Shown here piece by piece: positions 36,439 to 46,221 of a DNA stretch of 64,000 nucleotides. The position numbers were made by a program, and so were the translations under genes. Position 1 is the first letter of the stretch. Every line of letters begins with the position of its first letter. The notes under the pieces were generated by a model. That model saw only the letters and a list, made by a program, of their open reading frames with translations. It had not been told where the DNA came from and made no database searches. Source of the stretch: Cytophagaceae bacterium (lineage in GTDB: Bacteria > Bacteroidota > Bacteroidia > Cytophagales > Cytophagaceae); assembly GCA_025454925.1 (NCBI GenBank), contig JALONM010000016.1:1-64000 (forward strand), written 5' to 3'.

Positions 36439-37803
36439 TTAAATAAAAATCTGGTATTGCAGCACGAGGCCATTGCGCCATTCGCCTCGTTTTACTTGGT
36501 TAGCCGATGGTGCATAGTAGGTAGGGCGCAGCTCGTAATCCAAGCTGAATTTCGTTTTATGTCCTTGTGGCATCAGATTTACACCGAGGTGGTAAACGTG
36601 CATAGGGCCTTGAAGCCGTTTCCAGGATGCCAGGTGTGCAGAAATATAAGGAAGCAGTAAAGGTCCTTTTTCTCCTAAGAAATTCTTTGGGAACAGATAT
36701 CCCAACTGCATATACAAGGCCGTACCAGTGCCAAACATAGGGAATGCGTTTCCAAACGTTGGCCCGGCACCGCTGAGCGCGTTGGTATTGCCCATGGCAG
36801 TGGCCGGATTCATAAGTCCGTTGTATCGTAAATAATTGTGGCCGAAATCGTACGAAAAAAATCCGGCATAGGCCGATAAGGCGCTTCCCTTGCCAGGGTT
36901 GATGGGAATATCCAGAAACGATTCCACACACCAGAGTAATTGATTGTGGTAGATTGTATCTGCACCAACAGAGTCCCTCGTCCAGGTGGCATTTTTTTGA
37001 GAAATGATTCCACTTGCTACATTCCATACTTTCTTTTTGCCCAGATAGGTACCTGTCATGTAAGGGGTGGTATGCGGTTCATGCTCGAGGAACTGATACA
37101 TCAGGTAGGCTTGGTATTGTTTATGCCTGCCTTTTTGAGCAAAGGTGGCATTGGGCGATAGGGCCGGGAGTACAGCGCCATTAGTGCCAATTGGGAAGGG
37201 GTCGCTCATCACCAGGCGATAGTCAAGGTTACCAAGTTGTCCGCGAGCATATACACTAAGTTTTCTTGAGAATTCATCGGTTTGGTCTACGGTGGCCTGA
37301 GCAAAAACAGGGACATCCATGGTTAGTATGGTGCCTATGCTGGGCTGTGAAAACCTGGATAAGCCGTTGGCAATGGTAAGGCCGCCGCCCACCTTGAGCT
37401 GGTTACCCTGGCTGAGCCGGTATTCGCACAATGCGTCGTGAAAAAATGCTGCAAACTTCCGGTTATTGGCCTGGTTGGTGTATTGCGCATTGAAGTTGTT
37501 TTGTCCAAATTGAAAATACAGAAATCCCCTTCGACTCACTTGACCGAATAATTGAATTCTGGTTCTTCGGAGTCCCAGGTCTACGGTATGTGGTGCCGCA
37601 ACGCCGTTCGACAGTGTGCCGGGGTTGCTTTCTACCCAGCGCAGCCAGGTTTGGTTTAAAAAAGTTGCCTGAAAATATAGACTTCCATCCTCGTTGAGGT
37701 TTAATTTCAGGTTGTCACGATCCAATCGGAGCTTGCCAAGGCTGTCTGTTTGCGCACACAGTACCAAGTTCCAAAGGCTAAAGGCTAGTATCCAGGGTTT
37801 CAT
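36439..37803 (-). CDS. Outer-membrane porin-like beta-barrel protein
   Basis: A 454-residue protein with a short signal peptide (cleavage near VLCA-QT) and alternating amphipathic strands throughout. Strand-rich segments include GLRRTRIQLFGQVSRRGFLY and YLYFQFGQN-like stretches, and the chain ends with the aromatic terminal strand LVLQYQIFI. The overall pattern fits a porin of the phosphate/anion-type superfamily, but the exact family and solute are not evident. It is divergent from dabA with a 106-bp gap, so the two may share regulation, and it could supply bicarbonate or other anions across the outer membrane. That link is inferred from position. Confidence 0.75.
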   Translation of the reverse strand: MKPWILAFSLWNLVLCAQTDSLGKLRLDRDNLKLNLNEDGSLYFQATFLNQTWLRWVESNPGTLSNGVAAPHTVDLGLRRTRIQLFGQVSRRGFLYFQFGQNNFNAQYTNQANNRKFAAFFHDALCEYRLSQGNQLKVGGGLTIANGLSRFSQPSIGTILTMDVPVFAQATVDQTDEFSRKLSVYARGQLGNLDYRLVMSDPFPIGTNGAVLPALSPNATFAQKGRHKQYQAYLMYQFLEHEPHTTPYMTGTYLGKKKVWNVASGIISQKNATWTRDSVGADTIYHNQLLWCVESFLDIPINPGKGSALSAYAGFFSYDFGHNYLRYNGLMNPATAMGNTNALSGAGPTFGNAFPMFGTGTALYMQLGYLFPKNFLGEKGPLLLPYISAHLASWKRLQGPMHVYHLGVNLMPQGHKTKFSLDYELRPTYYAPSANQVKRGEWRNGLVLQYQIFI

Positions 37804-37909
37804 TGTTTTTTTGTTACAATCCTACGCTGCAAATCTGTGGCAAATCTGAATCACAGGCCGCCGCTCGAACTTCAAATTTAAAACAGAATTATATTGCAAC
37901 TTCGGATAA

Positions 37910-40429
37910 ATGAAAAAAAATATGGCAGGTACTTTCGTTGAAATGCTGGAAGAAATTCGTCCCTATTTACCAGCCCAGGCACCCCTGAAAGATTTTATAT
38001 TTCAGAATCCCTTGCGGGCATTCCAGAAAGAGAAATTTTTTGACGCGGTAATGCATGCCTCCGAAGTATTTGGCTATAAAACGCTGCTGTCGCTCCAGGA
38101 ATATAGGGAGCGCTACCAGCAAGGACTTATTCTGGAAAAGGTGTTAGATAAGACCCTGGAACGCACTAAGCCAGGGGAAGAGAAATGCTGGAAAGAAAAA
38201 TTGCTGATCCAGGAATATTTGCGCCGGGAAACTCCACGCATCGGGAAAGTTCGAAATGCCTGGAAAAATGCCTATAAACTGGACATGGATTCGTTGGTGC
38301 ATCCGGTATTATTCAGAATGGTTTGTTCCTACCTCGATCAAGGCATTTCTATTTGGAATTTTCCTGAACACCAACCGGGTTTTCTCGAATCGCTCAGGGA
38401 AATGGAGCGTATGAGCTTTTCAAGTTTTTTTAAAACGTCCAGGCCCTCGAAGATTCTTAAAGAAGGTAAGCTTTCAATCGAAACGCTGCTATCCATGGTG
38501 GTTGGTCCTTCCGATTTGCATTCCTCTTATTTGTACGATCAGTTGTTTGCCCATCAGGGCTGGTCCGGTTTGGTTTCGGTGCTTGAGACGAGGCCAGATG
38601 TATTGCTGGATTCGAGGCCCATTTCACTGCATGATTTTATTTATCTCGAGCTGTTATTGGAGTTGGATGTGATGGATAAACTATACAAACAGTGGAAACC
38701 TTTAGGAGAAAAGATCCGGTTGGAACCTACGGCGCTGTTTGAACATTTGCATCACACCGAACTGGATGAGGTGTTGCATGTGTGGCAGGAAGCCATGGAA
38801 TGGTCGTATTATGACCAGGTGCTGGCAGGCATCCAGCTTACCAAGCCGAATCAGCATATCGAGCGCCATGCCTCTCCAAGTTTCCAGGCTATGTTTTGTA
38901 TTGATGACCGGGAATGTTCGTTCAGGCGCTATCTGGAGGCCGAAGATCCTTCCTGCGAAACGTTTGGTACACCGGGCTTTTTTAGTGTTGAATTCTATTA
39001 CAAACCTAAAAACGGGCAGCATGTCATCAAGCTATGTCCGGCGCCTGTACAACCTTCTGTAGTCATCGAAGAACTTTCGAATACCAAAGACGCAAAAAGG
39101 GACCTTCATTTTAACAAGCGGTCGCATGGTTTGTTTGGGGGATACCTAACCTCTCAAACCTTGGGATTCTGGTCTGCATTCAAATTGGTTTCAGGTATTT
39201 TCAAACCTACCATGGATCGGACAACGGCTTCGTCGTTTATGCATATGAACCAGGTAGCGGAGCTTTCTATTGAAAACAAAAATCCACAAGATAGCTACCT
39301 TGGCTACCGGATTGGATTTACCCTGGAGGAAATGATTACCCGGGTGGAAAGCCAATTGAGGAGCATTGGATTGACCAAAGATTTTGCGCCATTGATTTAT
39401 GTGGTAGGTCATGGAGGGAGCAGTGCAAACAATCCTTTTTATACAACGATGGATTGTGGTGCTTGCTCATGTCGCCCAGGCTCAGTGAATGCCAAGGTGT
39501 TCAGTTATATGGCGAATAAGCCAGAGGTTCGTGCGGCACTTGTCGGCAAAGGCATCCTGATTCCTGATGCCACTCAATTTGTAGGGGGTATACACGATAC
39601 TACTCGCGACGATATCATGTTTTTTGAGGAAGAAATGCTGAGTTCAGAAAATGCGAAACTTCACCAGAAAAATCGCAAACATTTTGAAAGGGCGCTGAAC
39701 AATAATGCCAAGGAACGTTCCCGCAGATTTGAAATGATTGACACACGCCAGTCTCCGGAAGCGATTCACCAACAGGTACAAATACGATCGGTTTCGATAT
39801 TTGAGCCCAGACCAGAATTGGACCACGCTACCAACGCCTTGTGTATTGTAGGACGCAGAAGCCTTACCAAAAATGTGTTCCTCGACCGCAGGGCATTTAT
39901 GAATTCTTATTATTATAAGAATGATCCGGAAGGCCACTATTTATTTCAAATTTTAAAAGCTGCCACGCCGGTATGCGGAGATATAAACCTGGCGTATTTT
40001 TTCTCCAAAACTGATAATAATAAGCTGGGTGCAGGCAGTAAATTACCCCACAATGTAATGGGCCTCATGGCTGTGGCAAACGGAAGTGAAGGCGACCTTC
40101 GGCCGGGCCTGCCTGCGCAAATGGTAGAGTCGCACGAACCTTTGCGCTTGCTGATGATCGTAGAACATTATCCGGAAGTAGTATTATCGGTGGTGCTGGA
40201 AAATCCTCCTTTGAAAGAATACTATTGCAAGGACTGGGTGCACTTGGTTTGTTTACATCCAGAAAATGGAATGGTATATCGCTTAGAAAATGAAACCATG
40301 AAGCCTTACCAGGTATTACATACATCGCTGCCTGAGGTAAATGATTTTATTCCATTGATTGAAAATAGCCATCCGAAACAACATATTCCTGTACATATAA
40401 AAAACCTGAAAGCCGGAATTGCCGGATAA
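37910..40429 (+). CDS. dabA: Inorganic carbon uptake protein DabA (DUF2309)
   Basis: An 839-residue protein of the DUF2309/UPF0753 family. DabA is the carbonic-anhydrase-like subunit of the DAB complex, which couples an ion gradient through DabB to one-way hydration of CO2 to bicarbonate at the inner membrane. The zinc-site residues of the characterised Halothiobacillus protein (Cys, Asp, His, Cys) are all present with the right spacing. Cys330 and Asp332 lie in MFCIDDRECSFRRYLE, His501 in VVGHGGSS, and Cys516 in TMDCGACSCRPGS. The His-to-Cys distance of 15 matches. Length is within the family range. The DabB start codon lies 4 nt after the stop, so the pair is one operon. A heterotroph may use it to supply bicarbonate for carboxylation at low CO2. 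Confidence 0.93.
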   Translation: MKKNMAGTFVEMLEEIRPYLPAQAPLKDFIFQNPLRAFQKEKFFDAVMHASEVFGYKTLLSLQEYRERYQQGLILEKVLDKTLERTKPGEEKCWKEKLLIQEYLRRETPRIGKVRNAWKNAYKLDMDSLVHPVLFRMVCSYLDQGISIWNFPEHQPGFLESLREMERMSFSSFFKTSRPSKILKEGKLSIETLLSMVVGPSDLHSSYLYDQLFAHQGWSGLVSVLETRPDVLLDSRPISLHDFIYLELLLELDVMDKLYKQWKPLGEKIRLEPTALFEHLHHTELDEVLHVWQEAMEWSYYDQVLAGIQLTKPNQHIERHASPSFQAMFCIDDRECSFRRYLEAEDPSCETFGTPGFFSVEFYYKPKNGQHVIKLCPAPVQPSVVIEELSNTKDAKRDLHFNKRSHGLFGGYLTSQTLGFWSAFKLVSGIFKPTMDRTTASSFMHMNQVAELSIENKNPQDSYLGYRIGFTLEEMITRVESQLRSIGLTKDFAPLIYVVGHGGSSANNPFYTTMDCGACSCRPGSVNAKVFSYMANKPEVRAALVGKGILIPDATQFVGGIHDTTRDDIMFFEEEMLSSENAKLHQKNRKHFERALNNNAKERSRRFEMIDTRQSPEAIHQQVQIRSVSIFEPRPELDHATNALCIVGRRSLTKNVFLDRRAFMNSYYYKNDPEGHYLFQILKAATPVCGDINLAYFFSKTDNNKLGAGSKLPHNVMGLMAVANGSEGDLRPGLPAQMVESHEPLRLLMIVEHYPEVVLSVVLENPPLKEYYCKDWVHLVCLHPENGMVYRLENETMKPYQVLHTSLPEVNDFIPLIENSHPKQHIPVHIKNLKAGIAG

Positions 40430-40433
40430 CGTT

Positions 40434-42302
40434 ATGGATGTCATCATCAATATTTTTATTCTCATTCCCCTGCTAGGGTATTTATTGCAGCTCTTTTTGC
40501 CTGGGGACCGTGAGCGCTGGATGTCGGCTGTCGCTGTATTTACACTGGGATTGCAATCTGTTTCAGCGATTGTTTTTTTTGTGTATTGGCTTTGGAACGG
40601 CGCTCCAACGCTTAACATCAAAGACTTGGTGTTGTTTCAGGAAATCGGATTCGAATTTTTTATCGACTTTTTATTTGACAAAATTACCGCCGTATATCTT
40701 TTTGTAGGTTCGTTTCTTACGTTTCTTATTACGGTATACAGCAAAGCCTACCTGCATCGCGAACCTGGCTATAAGCGGTTTTACAATTCGGTTTTGTTGT
40801 TTTACCTGGGTTACAATATTGTAATTTTTTCCGGTAACCTGGAAACCATGTTTATCGGTTGGGAAATATTGGGTGTATCTTCCTTCTTGCTGATTGCCTT
40901 TTACCGCAATCGATTTTTACCGGTAAAAAATGCGGTGAAAGTATTTACTGTTTACCGCATTGGCGATGTTGGGATATTGCTGGCGATGTGGTTGAGTCAC
41001 CATTTCTGGTCGGAGAATGTTACGTTTTTAAAACTGAGTCATGATTTGCTGGTGCACGAACATTTGAAAAATCATAGTGTGACGGGCGTTTTTATTTCGT
41101 TGATGATTTTACTTACAGCTTCGGCTAAGTCGGCGCAACTTCCTTTTTCGTCCTGGCTCCCCAGGGCCATGGAAGGACCGACGCCCTCCTCCGCCATTTT
41201 CTACGGATCCCTTTCGGCGCATATAGGAGTATTTTTATTGCTCCGTACATTTCCCTTCTGGGAACATCAAACCTCCGTACGTATTGTTATCGCCATGGTA
41301 GGCTTGGCTACTGCTATTGTATCGGCATCGATTGCGCGTGTACAATCTTCCATTAAAAGTCAGGTTGCGTATTCTTCTATTTCACAAATCGGAATTATTT
41401 TTATTGAGATGGCTGCCGGGTTTGAAAATCTTGCCTTGTTTCACTTTGCCGGAAATTCATTTTTACGTACGTATCAAATTCTTACTTCGCCCTCAGTGGT
41501 TATTTATCGTTTGCGTGAGCAGTTTTATAATTTCATTCCAAGAATTCCTACCATTGAAGATGCCTTGCCCAAGCGAATTGAAAATACTTTGTATATGCTG
41601 AGTTTGAAAGAATGGAACCTTGATACGCTGCTTTTTCGCATGATTTGGAAACCATTGAAATGGATGGGTAATCGCTTACATTTTTTAAACCGCTCCTCTG
41701 TTTTTTATTTTTTCATTCCGGCATACCTGGGAGGTTTATTACTCTTGTATTTTCAACATCAATTGCCGGAATCCTTGCACCATCGGCTTCCTTTGTTCTT
41801 CGCGGGCATAGGGTTGCTTATGGTGTTAAAATCTTTTAATGAGCGCCGAAGTGCCAGTCTTGCTTTTCTTTTAATTATTCAAAACCACTTCTGGATTGCA
41901 CTGGCTATTTCGTTTAATGAATCATACAGCTATTCCCAGAATCTCTGGTATCTGAGTGGCATCATGGTAGCAGGTGTAGTGGGTTATATCTGCTTGTACC
42001 TCCTGGGTAAAAAGAACAGGCACGTTAATCTGTTGCAGTTCCATGGGCATTCTTATCGCTTTCCGGGATATTCAAATGTTTTCCTGGTAGCAAGCTTAGG
42101 ACTTACCGGCTTCCCGATTACTCCTACCTTCATCGGAGAGGACTTAATTTTTTCTCATATACATGAGGAACAATTTTTTCTTGCCCTGGTTGTTTCCTTG
42201 TCCTACATCGTAGATGGCTTGGCCTGTATACGTATTTATGCCCGTGTATTTCTGGGTCCTCATGCCCGATCGCAATACGATATGGCGCGTCGGTCTTCTT
42301 GA
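40434..42302 (+). CDS. dabB: DabB, NuoL-like cation-translocating subunit
   Basis: About 622 residues from the ATG at 40434; a TTG at 40419 that overlaps dabA is less likely. It is a polytopic inner-membrane protein with about 14 helices and the proton-pump fold of complex I NuoL/Mrp antiporters. Motifs: GWEILGVSSFLLIAFYRN (TM5 glutamate region), ASAKSAQLPFSSWLPRAMEG (TM7 lysine) and GPTPSSAIFYGSL. In the place of the usual HAFFKA motif of NuoL there is FHFAGNSFLRTY. No other complex I genes surround it, and it is directly coupled to dabA, so it is the DAB partner and not a respiratory subunit. It probably carries the H+ or Na+ current that drives CO2 hydration by DabA. Confidence 0.9.
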   Translation: MDVIINIFILIPLLGYLLQLFLPGDRERWMSAVAVFTLGLQSVSAIVFFVYWLWNGAPTLNIKDLVLFQEIGFEFFIDFLFDKITAVYLFVGSFLTFLITVYSKAYLHREPGYKRFYNSVLLFYLGYNIVIFSGNLETMFIGWEILGVSSFLLIAFYRNRFLPVKNAVKVFTVYRIGDVGILLAMWLSHHFWSENVTFLKLSHDLLVHEHLKNHSVTGVFISLMILLTASAKSAQLPFSSWLPRAMEGPTPSSAIFYGSLSAHIGVFLLLRTFPFWEHQTSVRIVIAMVGLATAIVSASIARVQSSIKSQVAYSSISQIGIIFIEMAAGFENLALFHFAGNSFLRTYQILTSPSVVIYRLREQFYNFIPRIPTIEDALPKRIENTLYMLSLKEWNLDTLLFRMIWKPLKWMGNRLHFLNRSSVFYFFIPAYLGGLLLLYFQHQLPESLHHRLPLFFAGIGLLMVLKSFNERRSASLAFLLIIQNHFWIALAISFNESYSYSQNLWYLSGIMVAGVVGYICLYLLGKKNRHVNLLQFHGHSYRFPGYSNVFLVASLGLTGFPITPTFIGEDLIFSHIHEEQFFLALVVSLSYIVDGLACIRIYARVFLGPHARSQYDMARRSS

Positions 42303-42325
42303 TTCTTACAAGCCATAAATAATTC

Positions 42326-42361
42326 AGCCCTCGTTATCTCCGAAAAAAAATAACGAGGGCT
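42326..42361. terminator. Two-way terminator between dabB and the GH5 gene
   Basis: Perfect 12-bp stem, AGCCCTCGTTAT with ATAACGAGGGCT, and a 12-nt A-rich loop, midway between convergent genes. The T tract is weak (GTTGGTTTT) on the plus strand. Confidence 0.65.
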
Positions 42362-42396
42362 GTTGGTTTTACGAATTATTATTGGAATCAAAAAGG

Positions 42397-43647
42397 TTAT
42401 TTGGTATTCATGCCAGTCTTGAAACTTGTTTCTGGAATTTTCAGGCCCAAGGCATCTATATAGCCAGGATTGTCTTGACAATTTTTAGCTTTAGAATTTT
42501 CAATAAACTGCATCAAGGCTTTCATGCAAAGTTGTGCATCGGGTCGGTTTTCCCTGATGCCTTCGTAAGTAGATCGATTGGATTTAGCGTATTGAATCAA
42601 TAAATTATAATTCGCAGGCAGGTCGAAACTTACCACGCCACGGGTACTTTCAGGTTTTTTATACGGCCAGAAACACCAACCGATTTCATTTCTATCCAAT
42701 AGGCTTCTGAACGATTTGATCCAGGCGTCGGTATTTTCACCGGATTCTCCCAGCCAGATATTGGCCTGGTATTTTTCTCTGAAATTGACATACTGTTGAA
42801 TTTCACCTTGCACCGTGTCGCACCAGTATTTATGAAAGGTATATGATAAATTGGGATCGAAAGGTTTGGAAAATATCGAGAAGTTGGTGTTCCATTGTGC
42901 ACCACCCAAAAAGATGATGTGCTTGCTGTCTTTGCTGCGGATGCCTGTGACCATGCGTTTGTAAAGGGGTTCCAATAAATGGCTTAGACTGTCTTTGTTG
43001 AAATAATGTGCCAGGGGTTCATTTAACAATTCATAACCCAGTACGTATTTTTCTTTTTTGTAACGAGCAGCAATTTCGGTCCAAATGGCAATACATTCCT
43101 GTTGGGCTGCATCGGATTTAAACAACCATGGGTAGCCATAGCTATCGTCAATATTATCGCCGGTCTGTCCGCCAGGAGCACCATGCATGTCCAGAATTAC
43201 ATACAAGCCCTGGCTACTACACCACTGTACAATTTTATCGAGGTATTGGTAGCCTTGTTCTTTGGTTTTTAAAACGCCCAAATACCCTTCTCCGGTAAGC
43301 ACGCGATAATGGAAGGGAACACGAACCGTATTGAATCCTAATTTCTTAATATGCACAATATCTTCTTCTGTGATATACGTATCGAGAAATGATTTCCAAA
43401 ATACAGCAGCGTTGTCGGGGCCAACCGCTTCGCAAATCATCTGGTCGATAAGACGGGGAGAGTTTACCTTTTCAAATTTAAACATGTAGCCTTCCGGCAA
43501 AAGCCAAAAGCCGACATTCGTGCCTTTCATGATAATTTTGTTCCCATCGGCATCCAGAATATCTTTCCCCGCGATTTTTGCGAATTGGGCATGGAGCATA
43601 TTGGTGTACAGACTCACCAATACAAAAACAGCAAACAATTGTTTCAT
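42397..43647 (-). CDS. Glycoside hydrolase family 5 enzyme (exported)
   Basis: A 416-residue secreted endo-glycosidase of the cellulase/GH5 group. Signal peptide to about residue 20 (MLHA-QF). The (beta/alpha)8 barrel begins at NKIIMKGTNVGFWLLPEGY. Conserved GH5 elements: NTVRVPFHYR, ILDMHGAPGG, the acid/base glutamate Glu210 in YELLNEPLAH, FHKYWC, and the nucleophile Glu301 in WLGESGENTDAW, followed by GWCFWPYKKPES. No sorting domain is visible, so it is probably periplasmic or surface located by another route. Likely substrates are beta-1,3/1,4-linked glucans or mannans, and specificity cannot be told from sequence. It stands alone with no polysaccharide-utilisation partners nearby. Confidence 0.92.
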   Translation of the reverse strand: MKQLFAVFVLVSLYTNMLHAQFAKIAGKDILDADGNKIIMKGTNVGFWLLPEGYMFKFEKVNSPRLIDQMICEAVGPDNAAVFWKSFLDTYITEEDIVHIKKLGFNTVRVPFHYRVLTGEGYLGVLKTKEQGYQYLDKIVQWCSSQGLYVILDMHGAPGGQTGDNIDDSYGYPWLFKSDAAQQECIAIWTEIAARYKKEKYVLGYELLNEPLAHYFNKDSLSHLLEPLYKRMVTGIRSKDSKHIIFLGGAQWNTNFSIFSKPFDPNLSYTFHKYWCDTVQGEIQQYVNFREKYQANIWLGESGENTDAWIKSFRSLLDRNEIGWCFWPYKKPESTRGVVSFDLPANYNLLIQYAKSNRSTYEGIRENRPDAQLCMKALMQFIENSKAKNCQDNPGYIDALGLKIPETSFKTGMNTK

Positions 43648-44085
43648 TTTCGTGTTGTTAAGGGTTCGGCCTTATAAGCTCTGGTTGGGGCGACAGTAGT
43701 AAAGGCATTGAGAAATGGTAAGGATTATTAAGTTTTTTCCCTAGAAAATTGTATTTATTATTAGTAAAAAGAGGTGTAAATAAGACAATATTAGTGGCTC
43801 TTTGTCTATTTTAAGACAAAGATAGAATACAGATTACGAATGATTTAGGGATTTTATATGGGGATTGATTTCGTTTAAATAACACGTTTTAAAAAAGGAG
43901 GCTTTTGAGCAGTCTCTTCTCGCTGATAATTCTGAAGATGGAGATGGAAATTAAAATTCAATCAGCTTTTCTGCATAGAAATGGAGTGGATCATTGTGAT
44001 TGATTGACCACCGTTTATATAAAAAATGGATGCAAATCATACTGCCAGAATTATTATGCACCAGCAGGATATAGGAGGCTTGCTA
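43648..44085. other. Intergenic gap with a short hairpin and family B traces
   Basis: No coding frame. A 9-bp hairpin, TCTTTGTCT with AGACAAAGA, lies at 43799-43822 upstream of the GH5 gene and may belong to its control region. Around 43956-43990 the bases AATCAGCTTTTCTGCATAGA resemble the start of family B (AACCGGCTTTTCTCCATAGA) and are probably an eroded copy. Confidence 0.4.
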
Positions 44086-44520
44086 TTACTTGCATCCTCT
44101 TATTTCAAAGTCGATTTCTTTTTTGCGTTCCTCAGAAAGGATACAATCTTCCCTTGCGCTCAATTGCAAGTCGTCGATGCCTGAAAGGTATTTTTTTGCT
44201 TTCTTCATCGTAGTGGCTTTTTCCGCTTTTTCGGCAAGCTTAAGACCTTTATGTGATTTTTTCAGCGCACGTTGGCTGAGCTTCATGGCTTTCTGCCATT
44301 GCGGACGCGCTCCTGCGCATGGCTTGGCCTGGGCACGGTATCCTTCGTACATTGTTTTAAGCTCTTCCGCTTTTTTTACCAAACTCATCAGGTTTTCCTT
44401 TTTTTGACGTGCTTGTCCTTTGAGGTATTCGGAATTGGCCGTATCGCCGCTTGCGACGAAGGGATCTGCGCAGGCGATGGATATCTTGACTACAAACAAA
44501 ATAACAAACAAAGATTTCAT
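44086..44520 (-). CDS. Small secreted lysine-rich protein, unknown
   Basis: A 144-residue protein from the ATG at 44520, chosen because it gives a proper signal peptide (MKSLFVILFVVKISIACA-DP); an upstream in-frame start would put 13 polar residues before it. The mature part is Lys/Ala/Glu-rich with long amphipathic helices (KKAEELKTMYEGYRAQAKP, LKLAEKAEKATTMKKAKKYL) and four cysteines including CILSEER and the terminal RGCK, so disulfides are possible. I do not recognise it. It is divergent from the cassette at 44980. Confidence 0.6.
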   Translation of the reverse strand: MKSLFVILFVVKISIACADPFVASGDTANSEYLKGQARQKKENLMSLVKKAEELKTMYEGYRAQAKPCAGARPQWQKAMKLSQRALKKSHKGLKLAEKAEKATTMKKAKKYLSGIDDLQLSAREDCILSEERKKEIDFEIRGCK

Positions 44521-44729
44521 ACCGGATAGCTCTTTTAGGCAAAATACAATTAAACCCACATTTCTCCACGTTTCCTTTAAAATTAGACCAGGAACCCCAC
44601 GCTTGGTTGAACACCTGAAGCACAGCCCTTATCACTCTGAGTTCGCCCACTATTCAGGGTTCTGTTGGAAAATTAGGGTATACGAAATCTGAAATAAACT
44701 GGCCGAACTTCCGTAAAGGATCTTTTAAC

Positions 44730-44910
44730 GGACTTTACTCCATACAAACCAAGCGTACAATGTTGAAAGCTCATGGATCGTAGATGCATGGCCGGTAATC
44801 CCGATATAGAAAACCAGGGGCTTAGAAAAACATTTCCTGTGTTTTTTCCATCTGAAACCCTTGATCTTGGTTGACATTACTCCATAGAAGAATTTCTATT
44901 GAGAAATTAG
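44730..44910 (+). repeat. Family B repeat, copy B3 (degenerate)
   Basis: Recognisable by GAAAGCTCATGGATCGTAGA, GGCCGGTAATCCCGA, the TTAGAAAAACATTTC stretch and a tail hairpin CTCCATAGAAGAATTTC with CTATTGAG. The first hairpin is disrupted. It ends about 70 bp before the start codon of the three-gene cassette, the only B copy located between divergent genes. Confidence 0.7.
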
Positions 44911-44979
44911 AATTTAAATTTCTATATTTTCGTCCATAAGCATTACCTAATAAGCCATTTTTTAACATTACCTTTTTTT

Positions 44980-46221
44980 ATGTCTGGAATTGTTGCTGTG
45001 GATGTAGCCATTGGATTGGTATTCATCTATTTACTTTACAGCCTGTTGGCTACTATTCTTCAGGAAATTATTGCTACCAATTTAAGCTTCAGGGCCAAGG
45101 TGCTGCAAAAAGCCATTGAGCGCATGCTGGATGAAGCCGAGGAGGAACATTCCTGGTGGGCTAAATTTCAAGCCCGGTTTTCTTCTTGGAAAAAAATTCT
45201 ACTGCCCAATAGTCCTGATAAAACGAAATTGTCGGGGAAATTTTATAATGCTTCCCTGGTGCGCATGCTGGGGGAAGATCGTTGGCATCAATTGCCTTCG
45301 TACCTGAATAGCGGAAATTTTTCCAAAGTACTGCTGGATTGGCTTAAGCATGGCCTCAAGCCCGGTGGGAGCGTAAAAGAAACCATTGAGTCGGTACTGT
45401 TTGTGAAGCCTGGCGAAACATACCCCGAATGGTTGCCCATGCTGTATCACGGAGGAAAAGTAGAGGAAGGCAAAGAACGCGAACTCCTGCTGTATTTGCG
45501 CAGCTTGTGGATAGATTCCCATTCGGATGCAGAAAAATTTAAGCTCCTGCTGGAACAATGGTTTGATGAAACCATGCAACGCACCACCGGATGGTACAAG
45601 CGGTACGTGCAAATCATTTTATTCGGCATCGGATTCTCCATGGCATTGGTCTTTAATGTAGACACCATTTCCATTACCAAAAAGTTATCGAAAGATCCAG
45701 ACTTGAGAAATGAACTAACAAAATCAGCTTCCAGTTTTTTGGCGGAGAACAAAGATCTAAACGAAGAAATGAAAGCCCGCCAGCGCACCATCGATTCCTT
45801 GTTGAAATCGGATACCAGCCGCAGCACCAAAGACAGCTTGCTCCAGGCGCAAACAAAGGCAGACAGCCTTGCAAGGCTGGTAATTCAGCGTAATAAAGAG
45901 TTATGGAATAAGGCTAAAACGTTGTACGAGCAAGACATCGCGGGGGTGCAGCAGTTGCTGGGCCTTGGTTGGAAAAAGGGAAGCTATACCACCTACTTCG
46001 GAACCTTCTCTGCTCCGGTTCCTATAGGAGGATGGAGCTTTTCGATACTCATCGGATGGATCATTACCGCGCTAGCCATTTCGCTCGGCGCACCTTTTTG
46101 GTTTGATATGTTGAATAAGTTGATGAAGCTGAAAGGCACAGGATCTAAATCTCAAGATTCCAATCTGCAGACAACGACCTCCAGCCAACCTGCCGCCACC
46201 ATAATGCAACGTAAAGGATGA
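44980..46221 (+). CDS. Cassette gene 1: inner-membrane protein, unknown
   Basis: A 413-residue membrane protein with three hydrophobic segments: an N-terminal one (about 3-30, VDVAIGLVFIYLLYSLLATI), one near 208-230 (VQIILFGIGFSMALVFNVD) and one near 353-382 (WSFSILIGWIITALAISLGA, then PFWFDMLNKLMKL). Between the first two is a charged cytoplasmic or periplasmic region of about 175 residues. Between the second and third is a helical, Ser/Lys/Asp-rich stretch (about 235-315) that could be a coiled coil. The ending SLGAPFWFDMLNKL recalls a motif I have seen in uncharacterised membrane proteins of several phyla. The stop overlaps the start of the next gene by 4 bp (ATGA). Not assigned to a known system. 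Confidence 0.75.
   Translation: MSGIVAVDVAIGLVFIYLLYSLLATILQEIIATNLSFRAKVLQKAIERMLDEAEEEHSWWAKFQARFSSWKKILLPNSPDKTKLSGKFYNASLVRMLGEDRWHQLPSYLNSGNFSKVLLDWLKHGLKPGGSVKETIESVLFVKPGETYPEWLPMLYHGGKVEEGKERELLLYLRSLWIDSHSDAEKFKLLLEQWFDETMQRTTGWYKRYVQIILFGIGFSMALVFNVDTISITKKLSKDPDLRNELTKSASSFLAENKDLNEEMKARQRTIDSLLKSDTSRSTKDSLLQAQTKADSLARLVIQRNKELWNKAKTLYEQDIAGVQQLLGLGWKKGSYTTYFGTFSAPVPIGGWSFSILIGWIITALAISLGAPFWFDMLNKLMKLKGTGSKSQDSNLQTTTSSQPAATIMQRKG

Noticed and set aside
40434-42302. Reading dabB as a respiratory complex I subunit (nuoL)
   Set aside because: No other nuo genes are near, it is coupled to dabA, and the HAFFKA motif of NuoL is replaced.
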